NCBI GenBank assembly: GCA_958450365.1
Contig: CAUEEP010000932.1
Location: 321,501-385,500 of the forward strand
Direction of reading: 5' to 3'
From: Mesorhabditis belari
Lineage: Eukaryota > Nematoda > Chromadorea > Rhabditida > Rhabditidae
DNA: 64,000 bases
Shown here: one piece after another, positions 22,493 through 36,500 of the stretch
Layout of the letters: the number at the start of each line of letters is the position of its first letter
How positions within the stretch are numbered: the first letter of the stretch is position 1
Notes under the pieces: generated by a model
The model's input: the letters and a program-made list of their open reading frames with translations, nothing else
Database searches by the model: none
Told to the model about the DNA's origin: nothing
Program-made: the position numbers and the translations under genes

Positions 22493-23091
22493 AACAAAAT
22501 TAAAGTTCACTCAAGCCCTCAAAAGTCACTCAAGCACTTTGAAACTTAAAACACTTTGAAACTCTTTATTTTAAACCAATTTTGCAGTGACATGATCATA
22601 AACATGGAATTCTATTCAATTTATTCTAAAAAGCATTTCATTTTTCTCTGGTGGACTGTAAATTTTTATAGTAATAACATGTGATAATTTTTAATTGGAA
22701 ATTAGGAAATTAAAAGGTATTAAAGTTCACCAGATAAAACAAAATCTGTTAAATTTGAAACTAAAAGTTTAATAATAAACAAAAATAATCCAAAAATCTC
22801 TTTAATAATAAAATAATTTCCAGCGACCTCCAATAAGTTTGTGTATAACTCTTTTAAGTCAAGAAGAGCCCCCAGAATTTGGAATCGACTTCCCAGAGTT
22901 TTGAGAGATTCTAATAGTCTCGAAATCTTTAAATTTTCTGTAGTTGATCTTGAGCTTGAAGCTCTAGTGGATTCTTGACGTTATCTGTGCTACCCATATC
23001 TGTAGATGATCTTAAATACTTGAGCTATTACATACACTATATCGTGTTGCTTTTTATCGGTCCTTTTCGTGTTTGTAAACTTTTCGTGCTG
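22493..23091. other. intergenic, upstream of nuclear-protein gene
   Basis: A piece at about 22820-23040 (AGAGCCCCCAGAATTTGGAA...) may be an old LINE 3' end read on the plus strand (it encodes a RRAPRIWNRLP-like motif). Otherwise nothing is recognisable. No clear promoter is seen. Confidence 0.4.
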
Positions 23092-23330
23092 AAGTGGATT
23101 CCTAAGCTTAAGCTCTAGTGGATTCCTAAGCCTAAGCTCTAGTGTATTCCTAAGCCTAAGCTCTAGTGGATTCCTAAGCCTAAGCTCTAGTGTATTCCTA
23201 AGCCTAAGCTCTAGTGGATTCCTAAGCCTAAGCTCTAGTGGATTCCTAAGCCTTCCCAGTCATTCCCTTAAGCTCTAGTGGATTCCTCAGCCTTCCCAGT
23301 CATTCCCTTAAGCTCTAGTGGATTCTTGAC
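23092..23330. repeat. minisatellite, 24-bp CCTAAGCCTAAGCTCTAGTG
   Basis: Tandem 24-mers CCTAAGCCTAAGCTCTAGTGGATT with variants. The core is two telomere-like hexamers (CCTAAG). Confidence 0.9.
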
Positions 23331-23498
23331 GTTATCTCTGTGCCACCCATATATTACATGCATTATATCGTCTTGCCTTTTATCGCTCCCTTTCGTGTTT
23401 AAGTGTATGAATTCATGTGTATTAAATCTTAAATCTTGCGCACTTTATTTCATGCCCTGAATCTAATATCTATCATTTTTATCGACGAATGAACTTTT

Positions 23499-23506
23499 TT
23501 TTCCAG
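23499..23506 (+). promoter_or_regulatory. likely SL trans-splice acceptor
   Basis: A TTTTTTTTCCAG tract ends at 23506, 38 nt upstream of the first ATG of the nuclear-protein gene. No upstream exon fits in frame, so a trans-spliced leader is the simplest reading. Confidence 0.5.
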
Positions 23507-24505
23507 ACCCGTCTCACTAATCACCTAATTTTGTGTCATTTGCTATGAGCGAAAATCATTTTATCGATTCGAATACTATCTCGAAAGAACTCCACAAATT
23601 ACTCTCGATGGCTGACCTCCCATTGCTCACCTCGTTAGCTGTGAGTTTCGAAAAAAAATTTAAAAACATTCTAAAGTTCTAAGCTTGTTTGAAAAATGGT
23701 TACGGCTTTAAACTGAATTTTATCTAGTAAAATCACAAAAGTTTAGTTAAAAACTTAAATCAGAAGGATTCTAATGAAAATTTACGAAACTCAATCGAAA
23801 TCAAACAAAAATTCGAATCGAAAACAACATATATTCTTTAAAAAGCGACTTTTTTTGAAAGAGTTTTTATCTGCGATCATTTCCAGGCAAATTTCCCGTC
23901 AACTTCCATTATTTCATCTATGACCAATGCCAATTTACCCTCAGCTTTCTTGCCCGTTCAGAAGATTTCAGAAGATTCGAATCAACAACAATTCGCCCTT
24001 TTACAGCTACAGGTTAGTGTTGTTTCATTAAATTAAAGTTGTTTTGTTTAAAGTTCCGTTAAAGTTTGAAGTTTTGTCCAAATTTACATTAAAGTTGTCC
24101 TTCTTGATGAAAGAGCATTTAAATTCTAGAGAAATAAAGGGATTTGGATTTGGATTTGGATTAAAACTACCGATAAAACTAATCTCAAGTGCTACAATAA
24201 CATCTTTTTACTGTGACCTTAAGTGTTTTTAGTTTTTATGAATCTATAAAAGGTTTTGCGTAGAAAGAGAGTAGAATAGAATTAATCAAAAAAAATTTTT
24301 GGCAGATGTATTTTGTTGATGATCAAGACTGGCAGCACATCAGTTTTTCTTCAACTTTATCTCTAAACAATAAGCAATTTATCTAATATCATCAAAAAAG
24401 TTGAAAAGATAGCTTAGCAAATCATGTAGAATTAAAAAAGAAACGCGTGATCATAATGTTGGGTAGAGTGTGCTCCTTGTTGACAGACAATTTATATATA
24501 TATAT

Positions 24506-24550
<45 letters not shown>

Positions 24551-27500
24551 TACTTTATTCAGGACATGAAATAAAGCGTAATCAGTCAGACAATACACAA
24601 ATCTACACATAAATACATAGAGAAAGATGAGATATTTTACTCGGCGATGTGGAGGCGGGGAGAAAAGAAGATAGATAGAAGATAGGCTTCTTGCTTTAAT
24701 AACCTCAAGCCATGAATGGGCCAACCCAGTGGAAGAGTGAACTCCGCTAGAGAAGGGATCTCTAGTCAGCTCTAGAGAAGAGACCTCTAGTCTGGGCGCA
24801 CGGGCTAGGGAAGAGAACCCTAGGGGGGCCGAACCCCACACCCTCAGTTTGGAAGTGAGAACTTAACCAATACACCATGAGGGCCCAATTTGTCAGACAA
24901 ATTTTCATTGACAACTTTTTTGTCAGACAATTGATCCGACAAACTTCCGACAACGCGTTTTCTAAAAGGTGCGCTTTTTAAGCAAAGCTATAAAGGTCGC
25001 GCGAAAAAAATTTGCAAACTTTTCTTAAAATATAGTAATGGATAGTTTTATTTAAGGATTTAGGTTTTTTAGGGCGTGGATTTTTTTTTTTTGGAATGGT
25101 TCTAGTGCAAATGTAGACAATAGGCCTGGTAAATTCGTAAATAATATCATTTTTTAATAGTGTTTCTTAACTTTTCCCGTTTTAAATGTTTTCTTTAATT
25201 TTACATAGCATTTTAAAGATTTTAAATTTTAGCGAAAGAGTAATAGAAAAAAAGAGCGAAAGATTTTAATGTACATTTGCATTTTGAAAAATTTGCTGAT
25301 GCAAAGCATAGGGTTACGGTAGCTTATCCTTGGCGCGCGCTTTTTAGAAAACGCGTTGTCTGCAAGGAACACACTCTAATGTTGGGACACTGTTGAGACA
25401 TAGAGGCTGATTAAGAGCAAAGATCGCTGAGAAAAGTAGCAAAATTTGAAACAAAGACTTTTCAAAGCAGTCAGCCAAGTCGGTCAAGCTGAATTCTAGC
25501 TCTCTAAAAAGCTAGTTCCCAGAAGAGGCCTGAAAAAGAAGGGCTAAGAAGCTCATTAACCTCAAAGATCGCTGAGAAAAGTAGCAAAATTTGAAACAAA
25601 GACTTTTCAAACCATGTCATAATCAGCCAAGCTTAATCCTGGCTTTCTAAACCCCGGAAAACCTCGAAATCTTTATTGTTCTCTCCACAAGAAAAATTTT
25701 TGGATAGGTTTTATGCATTTTTGGATAGGTTTGGGAAGAGACTAAGTACAGGTGGCACAAGAGCAAAAATCGCTAAGAAGCTCTAAAGGTTTTATGTATT
25801 TTCAACTCTATCAAATCAAATAAGCCAATGCTCACAATAAATTCGAAAACTCTTTAAATAACTCAAACAATTTGAAACTTGAATTTTTCAAACGCGTTTC
25901 TTTTGAATAATCCATGTTCTAAAAGGCTTTTAAAGGCTAAAATTTCAGTTTTTATTTGATTATCCTTATTTTGGCATTATTCGGTGAGAGAATCAAAAGA
26001 CTCTGTAAATGATACCAAAATTTGGGTGATCATAATTTTGAGACATCTTGTGATCAGATGATCTTGTGATCAGAGAGGCTCATTCAGAGCAAAGATCGCT
26101 AAGAGGCTTGTTAACTTCAAAGATTGTTGAGAAAAGTAGCAAAATTTGAAACAAAGACTTTCAAAAGCAATCAGCCAAGTCGGTCAAGCTGAATTCTAGC
26201 TCTCTAAAAAGCTCTTTCTTCAAAAACTTTAATCCTTACGTTTTTTAAAATCAAAATCTTTGATTTTTGCGGATTTTGGAGTGGGAAAGCGCTTGGAAAT
26301 GATCGATTTTTCTTTTTTTTTGTTCTCCCATTGTCTTAAATGCTGTAAAAAGCACATAAAATCACAAAAGTTTAGTTAAAAACTTAAATCAGAAGGATTC
26401 TAATGAAAGGAATGAATGAAGGATTCTAACGAAAATTTACGAAACTCAATCGAAATCAAAAAAAAAATCCAAATCGAACACAACACATATATTCTTTAAA
26501 AAGCTACTTTTTTGAAAGAGTTTTTATTTGCGATCATTTCCAGATGCAATTGAATGCTCTCCTTCCACTCCTTCAACACCAAATCCATCTCCAACAGCAA
26601 CAATCCCTTTTCCCGTCCATTTCCACCACTCAATCGAACTCGACGATTGAGGCGCTGAATCTGCAATTGCTGCAAAATCAAATGGTGAGTCAAATCAAAT
26701 GATCAAATCAAATGATCAAATCAAGCTTCATATCAAAATATCATATTGAAATCGATTTATAAATCGATTTATAATCGACAGCTACATTAAAAGCAAGCAC
26801 TCTCATTCTGAGTAGCTTGAAACTTACGCTTGCTTGAAGCTTGAAAGCTTGGAACTTGAAACTTGAAACTTTCGAATCTCTTCTTAGCTATCTAAACAAG
26901 CTATTCCTTTTGGCATTGTTTTCTGCATTGTTTTCTTTTCATCTCTTCATCTCTTCATCTTTTCATCTCTACAACCTTTTTAACAATATCGATCGATTGC
27001 TCATTTATCTCATTTAGACTTTTTAGTTTTTTAGACATAAATTTGTCATTTTTAGTCTTTATCAGCAAGAAGATAGAGCTGCAAAAATTTTTTTGACACT
27101 TGCAAAGGTGAAAAACAAAACAAAATGTGAAAAACAAAAAAACAAGTGACTAAACAATTTCAAGATTAAATCCTAATAAAAATCATAAAAAAAGCCAGCC
27201 AATGTCCAACGAATCGAGGCACAATTTTGGGATAAGAAAAAAACAACTTATCGGGATGAATAGCTGTTTTCACTCTTGCAAAAGTCAAAAAATTCAAAAA
27301 AAAATTTTCAAACGCGTTTCTTTTGAATAATCCATGTTCTAAAAGGCTTTTAAAGGCTAAAATTTCAGTTTTTATTTGATTACCCTTATTTTGGCATTAT
27401 TCGGTGAAAGAATCGAAAGACTCAGTAAATGATACCAAAATTTTTGGGTGATCAAATGAAAACTGGCAAGCAGATTACTTTGTTTGTTGATTGTTGATTA

Positions 27501-30500
27501 GTTTGTTTGAAAATGAGTCTCTTTTAGAAAACCAATAGCTGAGTCAAGTTCTCTAATCTCTGAAAAACTTTAGCAAAACAAAGAAAACACATAAGAAAGC
27601 ATTGTTTTCACCGCCATGTTGTCTTTCTTTTTTCCTTTAAAAAAATCATGAGTCACATCACTTTTTCTTGGTCTTTCTCGCACTTTTTGTTGTTTATTTC
27701 TCGATTTTCAAAGTGCGAAAATGAAAATTAGCAAACACTTCGACGTAAATGATCAAAAAGTTTCTATAAATTAAACAAACCGGAGGAGAATAGATGAGAA
27801 AACTCTTTGAAAACATCAATAGCTGAAATTATTAACAGATAAACAAAACTTTGACATTAAAAAAACTTTACAAAACAACAACTCGACACCAGTACGTTTA
27901 TTTCTAAACGTTTAGGTACCAAATTAAAGTAGAGAAAATGGGTAATCTTTTGAGCTATTACACATGTTTTTAGCTTTAACCAGCGCTTAGAAAAAAATGA
28001 TTGGAAAGTGGCAAAAAAGCCGATTTTTTATCATTTTTAAATTATTTTTTTCTAAGCACTGGTTAATGCTAAAAATACGTGTAATAGCTCAATAAATTAC
28101 GCATTTTCTCTACTTTTATTTGGTACCTAGGCGTTTAGAAATAAACGTACTGGTGTCAAGATATGAGCGCTTATTTAAACCATATAAATACCTTGAAAAC
28201 AAAAATTCTTCAATTTCACTAGCTAACAGGTTTTATGACTCGAAAATTGCTTAATTTCACAATGTGTTTTCAGCTAATCGAACTGAATGTACTAGTGATT
28301 GCTTTAAATCAAAAAAATCTGCTTTAAATCTTTCCCCAAATTGAAAGCATTCAATTTTTTCTTTCTTTCAATTTTCCTCGACTCTAAAAACCATTTTTTC
28401 CCTAGTTTGCCCTTTGTGTTTTTCGCTTTACATTCTCATTTCCCATTTTATTTTTCTTTTTCCCCATTCCCAAATGGAAATTTGCTAATCTAGGAGAGAA
28501 AAAAAGTGTTTAGTCTGAAAATATTTACACCTTTTTCACGGTGAACTTGTCCTTTTCCCATCTAATGATCTTTAGTGAATTGAAAATGATTCAAAAATGA
28601 TTGTACTAGTTGTACTGTTGTACTAGTTGTACTAAAACATGAACTCCATTGTTCTGTGTACAGTATACATTTAAAAAAAATGAAAAAGAAACCCGTACAA
28701 GACAAACATTTGATTCAAAAAGTTCAACAAAGTGTACTTTTCTGCCTTTTTGCACTTTTAGCAAGAAGCATTGGCTCAAATTACTGTGGATTTGCTTTGA
28801 AATCTATGAAAGAAAAGCTCATGTTTCAAACTAAAGCACTTAAAGAAGATTTAAGCACATACTTTTTACATAGAAATCAATATTCCTAGTCTATTAAAGA
28901 AATTGAATGCGTTAAAGGATTTGACTCCGTTAAAGGATTTGAATGCGTTAAAGAATTTGCATTTTTTTTCTTTCAAAACCTTTTTGTTCTTTTATTTTCT
29001 AGCATCTTTCAGCAGCAACACAGAATTTTCAAGTTTCAATTTAGAAAATCAATGAAAACTTGAAAGTTAAATAAACATTAACTCAAAAGATCGATCAGTT
29101 TAACTGTTTTTAAATCACTTCATCATTTTGTTAAATAAAATTAAATCCATATATGTTTCTAATGCTTATTAAATCCAATTAAATCCTATAAAATCCTATA
29201 AAATCTATTTAAATCCTATAAAATCCTATAAAATCTATTAAAATCCTATTAAATCCTATAAAATCCATTTAAATCCAATTAAATCCCATAAAATCCTATT
29301 AAATCCTATTACCGTATTTACTCTATTAGTGGGGTCCTCTCTAATAGTGGGGTCGTCTGGAGGGGGGTTGAAAAAAGAGTGGGGTCCTCTCGAATTGGAA
29401 GAAGATATTGGTAACGAAAGTGATACATCAATTGTTGATCTCTTGGATTAGTTCTTTTACTGTTTGTTAATGTTTTGTTACGGTTAAAGCTAAATAAAAT
29501 ATGAAGCCAAACTTGTTTTGTCAAGAATTTCGGAGAAAAATTGATATCTTTTCAATTTAAAACTTTGGTTTTATGTTCTTTTAAATTTCTCTAATAGTGG
29601 GGTCCTCTCTAATAGTGGGGTCGTCTGGAAGGGGATTGAAAAAATAGTGGGGGACCCCACTAATAGAGTAAATACGGTAAATCCATATTAGGATAGCACA
29701 TACTTTTTACATATAAATCAATATTCCTAGTCTATTAAAGGACTTGACTCCGTTAAAGGATTTGCATTTACAAAAGAAAACTTTTATCCTCTTTTTGCAC
29801 ACTTCTTTGCACTTTTCCGAGTACATCTTCTTGAACATTTTTCATCGAAAATCCCCAATTTTTACATATAAATCGCTGAGTTTAAATGTTTTTAACTTCA
29901 GCGTTTTTTTGGATAATATTTTCGCAAACTTTAAATCCATATTCTCCTCCAAACTTTTCTTACTAGTCGTCCTTTCCCCCTAAAAACTTGTCATCTTTCC
30001 CCTTCTTGTTTACGCCGTTCACCTTTCTCCATTTGTGATTGGCTTTTTGCTCTCAAAAACGCATATTTTTGCCCTTTCTGTTTTTTTTGGCAAAATACCC
30101 AATCAAAGAACTTTTCGATGATCAAATCAACAAATTTATACAAATAGAATAACTGAAAAATGGGTATTGTTAACAAAAGTACATTTTGGTACTAGATCTA
30201 TGAGAAATGTTGGGGATGGGACAAATGCGACCTTTTTTTTGCGCACCTGGACATTTGCGTACCTTTTTTTTGCTGCAAAAGGCCTTAGGAAAGGCTGTAG
30301 AGCTTCAAAAATGTTTAGAAGGGAATCGTATGCGTAGATTCCGAATTTCGACAAATCAGACCTCACTGACACGTCAAATTTGGGCTAAAAGGCAAAATCT
30401 ACGCAACTTAACGCTTTTTCGCAGTTTTTGCCTTTCAACCCAAATTTGACGTGTCAGTGAGGTCTGATTTGTCGAAATTCGGAATCTACGCATACGATTC

Positions 30501-33500
30501 CCTTATATGGAAATATTTTCGAAGCTCTACGACCTTTCCTAAGGCCTTTTCCAGCAAAAAAAAGGTACGCAAATGTCCAGGTGCGCAAAAAAAAGGTCGC
30601 ATTTGTTCCACCCCCGAAATGTTCGATGGGATATGTGAAAAACTAAATATACTTAAAGTTTTGAAATTTTACATGCAAAAGTAGAAATCTTTTTTAATCT
30701 GGGCTAGGATGAGACTGGATTTTACGTTTTCTTGGAAAACGTTTTCCCTTGTCCCTGAAAACGGTCCTTTCGGTTTTCTCGGAAAATTTGCGTTTTCTTT
30801 TTTACTAACAACGCTAGGGTTGAATTCATTTTAAAGAATTTGAAACATTTAAATTGCAAACACCAATATTTATATTGATTAGATCAGTCTTAAACACAAA
30901 ATGATTAAAGATTTGAGTCTGAAACTTAAATAAAGTTTACTAATGTCATTCAAAGTTGCTTTAAATTTAACTAACTCTTTATTTGAATAATTTGAAACAT
31001 CATTCTTTTACCCTGGCTAAAATTGGATAAAAAATATGGAAATTTTTAAAAAACACAAGAAGAACCATTTCAAACTGGAGCTGGTTATCGAAAGTCAAAA
31101 CTTGAACTATTAGGCTGTCTAGAAAGTCATTTCGTTCCTTTTTTGGACTTCCGTTTAAACTAAACAAACCAACAACTACAAAAACAAACAAAAAAAACAA
31201 ACAAGTCATCAACAAACAAAAGAAAGCGATCAACTAATCTACAGTACTTTAAGCCAGTACTTTCAGTCAGTACTTTAAGCCAGTACTTTAAGCCAGTACT
31301 TTAAGCCAGTACTTTCAGCCAGTACTTTTAGCTAATAATTCACTTTTAGTCACTTTCCACATCAAATCCACCGTCTCTATTAACGGATCCAGCAATTTTC
31401 CTAAATGACAATCACACAAATCCTTTCGGAAACAAATCGAGCTCAACGATAAACGTTTCGCACGGAACACAGGCAAGTGATTGATGAATAAAGCCTTGAA
31501 GAATTTCAAACTAATCTTCACCTGTTTGTACTCTTGTTTTACAACTCATTTACTACATTCTAAAAGCTAAGCAAATAAACTTTCAATTTCAGATTTCATG
31601 CTCAACCTTATTGCCCCCGAAAAGCCCGGAATTACGAAGACGGAAACGCTCACGGGCTAGCGCTGAACCACAGGTTTTAACTAATACAACTAGTACAACA
31701 GTACAACTAGTACAACAGTACAGCTAGTACAACAGTACAGCTAGTACAATGGTACAGCTAGTACAACAGTACAACTAGTACAACAGTACAGCTAGTACAA
31801 CAGTACAGCTAGTACAATAGTACAGCTAGTACAACTAGTACAACAGTACAACAGTTCAACTAGTACAACTAGTACAACTAGTACAACTAGCATAACAGTA
31901 CAACTAGTACAACTAGTACAACAGTACAGCGAGTGCAACAGTACCACTAGTACAACTAGTACAACATAGTACAACTAGTACAACATAGTACAACTAGTAC
32001 AACAGTACAACAGTACAACTAGTACAACAGTACATTCTACGCAAATCAATTCCTCTATGGATTCAATGACTACAAACTTCTAACAAAATTCATCAGTGAC
32101 CTTAGACTTTCTTGGAGTTTCAAAAAAAAGTCTTGGTACTGGACAAACTCTATTCCAGACGTTTTTCTAGTCTTGTTTAACATTTTCTGACTTAATCAAA
32201 TATGCTTAATTGATTGACAATATTTTAGAACATTTAAACCAAGTTTTCAGCTTATTTTAAGCTTATTTTTAAGCTTAGCAACACTGAAAAGGCAAAATTT
32301 CAGCTAGTTTCACAAAATATTAATAGAAATTGTTCACAAGTTTCTAGAAATATTATCAATAGATTCATTATTAACCCAGAAAAAGTAAAATAACGTTGGT
32401 AAAAGAGTTAAAAGATAGAATATGACCAAATCAAAGTCAAAATGCCGAAGTTTTAAAGTTATCCAGCTTGTACGCTGAATATCAGATTAGCCATTTCAGT
32501 TAAATAAACAGTTTAAGTTTTATGAGAACTCAAGAAAAGCATTTATCTAGTACTGGTTAAAGACTTATTTAAGTACTGGTTAAAGGCTTATTTAAGTACT
32601 GGTTAAAGGCTTATTTAAGTACTTGTTAAAGACTTTAAATAAACAAATAAAGAACAATGAATCTTTCATTCATTTATCACTGTTTTAGATCTCCGTTCTC
32701 CGTCAACTCTGCGACGATGACGACGGAGAATTGCTGAAAAATGCAAAAGCGCAAAGCGAAGAAGCGATTAATCGATCGAGGATCACGGATTGTGAGTTAT
32801 ATGATCCATTAAAGATAATGATACCCATTAAAGATTTCCAATTAGATTTGAAGTTTAAAAAATTGAAACTCACAAACGGAAAAGAGTTCAAATTCAAAAC
32901 AGAAACAGTAAAACCTCATTATTTGAATTTAAATAAATTGAAACCTGAATTTTATCATGTTATTTTTTTAAAAATAGCTTTGAACTGTTACTGTGGTTTA
33001 AAAAATGTAACCAACTGCCAAAACAGTCAAAAATGATCACTTTATGATTGCAGAAATAAAAAAGACGCTGAAAAAGATAGCAAAATTAAAGGCGACGAAC
33101 TTGTTTTATCATTGATTTAATTGAAACATGACTTTTATTAGGCTAATTTTTCATTTTAGCCATCAATCTGACTCAGATCCACCAACATCCGTCAAGATTG
33201 GGAATCAAGGAAGAGGTGATTTTGAAAATTGATTGAAATCCATTCTTCAACTCATAAGCAGCTCTAAACAAAGTAAACTTATCGAAAACTTTAATTGAAT
33301 TGGGTTGGTAAATTGAAAACTGCCGGACTTTGAACTAAAATTTATTCAACATAAAACCATAAATTCATTCCAAATAATTTCCATTATTATTTCCATTATT
33401 ATTGACGACTTCTGCCCATTTTACAGGCAATTTGCGGATTCCTCTTTCGTAGTAGGACTTTGGTTTGTGTGTGAGACAAGTGTGAGACTCAAAAATGGAG

Positions 33501-36500
33501 GACTGGAGATGTCCCAGTTTGAGCATTTGAGCACTTTCTTCAAAAGAAACCCATTTTGGTGTCAATAGAAAAGTTGTAGAGAATCAAAAATTAGGCTTAT
33601 AGCCAAATTTCCAAAAAGATACACTTAGTAGTTTCGCTTAAAATGCAAGTTTTGTGAAAATTTGGCATTTCTTTTGTAAATTTGGCATTTCTTGAAAACC
33701 AGTTTTTGAATCGTTCTGAAAATTTGGATATAAGCTTGATTTTTGATTCTCTACAACTTTTCCATTGACACCGAAATGGGTTTCTTTTGAAGAAAGTGCT
33801 CAAACTGTCACATAGGACAATAGCCCGCAGTTTTCAATTCACCAACCCAATAAATACCGTAATTATTCTAATAGAAGTACCCCTATAGTGACGATCGGAG
33901 CGTCTAACTTTAAACGCTTCGTTCTCAGCGCCGTTTCATGCTACAGTGTGCGTTTGGGTATCAAATGATAGCTCTGAATCTCAGCTATATTTTGACATTA
34001 AATATACATCTTAAGAAAATATGCACGCTTAGAAAAACGAATTGCTGAAAAAATTTTGCGACTACGCGGCTATACAGAGGTGGTGCTTCTGCTAGAATAA
34101 TTACGGTAGATTGTATTTGCAAAAGGACAACAAAGAAAGCTGATAGTGTTGAAAACAGAAAACATATTTATTAAGGTGCAGGATGCTGCTTATACTCGAA
34201 AAAAGTTGAAACTAACATTTTTTTACCAAAGCAAACTCGAAAAATCCAAATTTTTCCTGAAAAATCAACATCTTTCTTTAGTTTTTTCTCTTATACTGAC
34301 TTTAGATTAAAGTTTACTAGTTAGGTAAACGTTTTAAATTTAACTTTATCAGCTAAAACCCTGAAATTCTTATAAGTTATATTCTTATATGTTATTACAG
34401 TTATTCATTCGATCCGAATTCCTAATAATTTCAGTTGTGCGTTAAAGCCGAGCTCATCTTTACATTGAAATACATTGAATTAAATATTAAATACTTGAAT
34501 TACATTAAAACACACATTTTTCAGCCGGTTCTATTCAACGAGGAGCGCAAACCATTGAGAAAAATCATCAAAGAGGAGGATTTACCGGAAACGGTTGGAC
34601 CCGATAGCCCACTGAGACATCACCCGAAATATTTTGTGAGTTTATAAAACAAATTAAGCTTAAACAAAACAAAACAAGCTTAAAATTAGCTCGCAAAGTC
34701 TATAAATGGTAATTGATTGCGTGCTTTTCGCGATTTTTTTTGCAATATTTCAGAAACAGGCAATATTTGTTTTCAAAACTTTCATTTTACCCAAACTTTT
34801 CACTCAAAATCTGTAAAAATCCCTCAAAATGGGTTTCAAAATTCGAAAATTGTTTAAAGTGTTACCTTGTAAGGCTGTAAGCTTTTTTCTTTTTACAGAA
34901 AACTACAGCTTACTCTGTAGTTACTTTATGTTTAATGCTTAATAGTTGATTAAGTTGAAACAGAGCTTTTAAAATTACCCAATTTTTAGCTCAAAGCTTC
35001 AATTTGAACGCTTTTAAGTACCCTTTTGTAACGCCGGGCTCTTTTCGTTGCTGGCATCTCCTCGAGGATATCCCTATCCGCAACCCATTTTCTAATCATT
35101 CCTTCAGTCACATTAAAATGAATAGCTGCCGCTAATGTTCCATGCGCTTCCCGGTGCTTCACCGCATCAAACTTGAAAGCCGCCGTATAAGACTTGCGGC
35201 GTTTCTATGATGATTTTTATGATTTATACAATAAAAAATATAAAACGTAAGGTTAAAAAATAAAAAAAAGAAAAAAAATTAATATCCATAACAAATGTTC
35301 AGAAAAAAGTATTTTTTTAGCGAAAACCGCTCTTATCTATGGAATTTTAGGGTAGTTAAAATTGAATTTTTGCTTAATCAAATTTTTTTAAACTACAAAA
35401 TTCATTTAAAACTTAATCCCATTGAACTTAAAAAGTCTCGAAATCCGAATTTTTCGAAAGAAATGAGTGCATGGGCACTCAAAAGTTTCGCAAAAATGAG
35501 AAAAACACAAAGTACTACCGTAATCCTTGAAGAAAAGGGCATCTTTTAGTGTAAGATCGTAAAGAATGAAAAGAGATTAGCTTGTTTATCGTGAATTCGA
35601 GCCATGACCAGAAAATTTTTGAAATGTTTACACAAAAATTTTCGAATTTTCGATAATGGGACTTTTTTTAAATGATTCTAGAAAAACTGGGATTTAAATA
35701 GTTATTCTAAAGGTAATAATTGAGTTTTTGCTTAAGTTGAAACATTAATTCTTTCAGTTTCAGCTGAAATGGTAAAAATTTGGGTGTTAAATATAGTACA
35801 GTGATTAAAAAGCGAAGTAAATGAGAAAAAATGAAGAATTTAAAAATCATGTTTCAATTTAATTAATGAGAAGACAGATTTGCGGCCTTTAATCTGGCTC
35901 CCATAATTTTTGGTCAAAATTTGAGTAATTTTTTCTTAAACTCTTGACTTTTTCTTTACTTTAAACTGAAGTTAAACTAAATTTAGATTTAAAGAATCTA
36001 ACTGATTTTTTGAAACCAAAGGAATTTCACTACAAGCTTGAAAATGAACTTTTTAGAAAAAAACCCTAAAACATTAGTGTTCAAATACTTGCAAATGAAC
36101 TCAAACAAATTGAAACATCCTTTTTTATCAAATTTTGTCAAAAGAAATCTGAATTCTAAAAGAAATTTGATTATAAATCCTTTGGAATGGGATATTTCTT
36201 TGGGAATTTCTTTGGGAATTTCTTTAAAAACAATCTTTTTCAAACAATTGTTACTATTGCTAAATTGCTGAGTGTTTTAAGCTCAAAATACTCATCCAGT
36301 TTAACTAATCCTTGCAATATATGTTTCTTGAATTGAAAAACTAAATTCTTTCAGTTTTAACTGAAATGGTAAAAATTTGGGTGTTAAATATAGTACAGTG
36401 AATAAAAAGTGAAGTAAATGAGAAAAAATGAAGAATTTAAAAATCATGTTTCAATTTAATTAATGAGAAGACAGATTTGCGGCCTTTAATCTGGTTTCCA

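Noticed and set aside
31684..32033. CRISPR-like array
   Set aside because: The repeats are contiguous with no unique spacers of constant length, and the genome is eukaryotic.
34434..34524. Extra exon between exons 6 and 7 of the nuclear-protein gene
   Set aside because: TTTCAG precedes it but no donor keeps the phase, and direct joining of exons 6 and 7 already fits.
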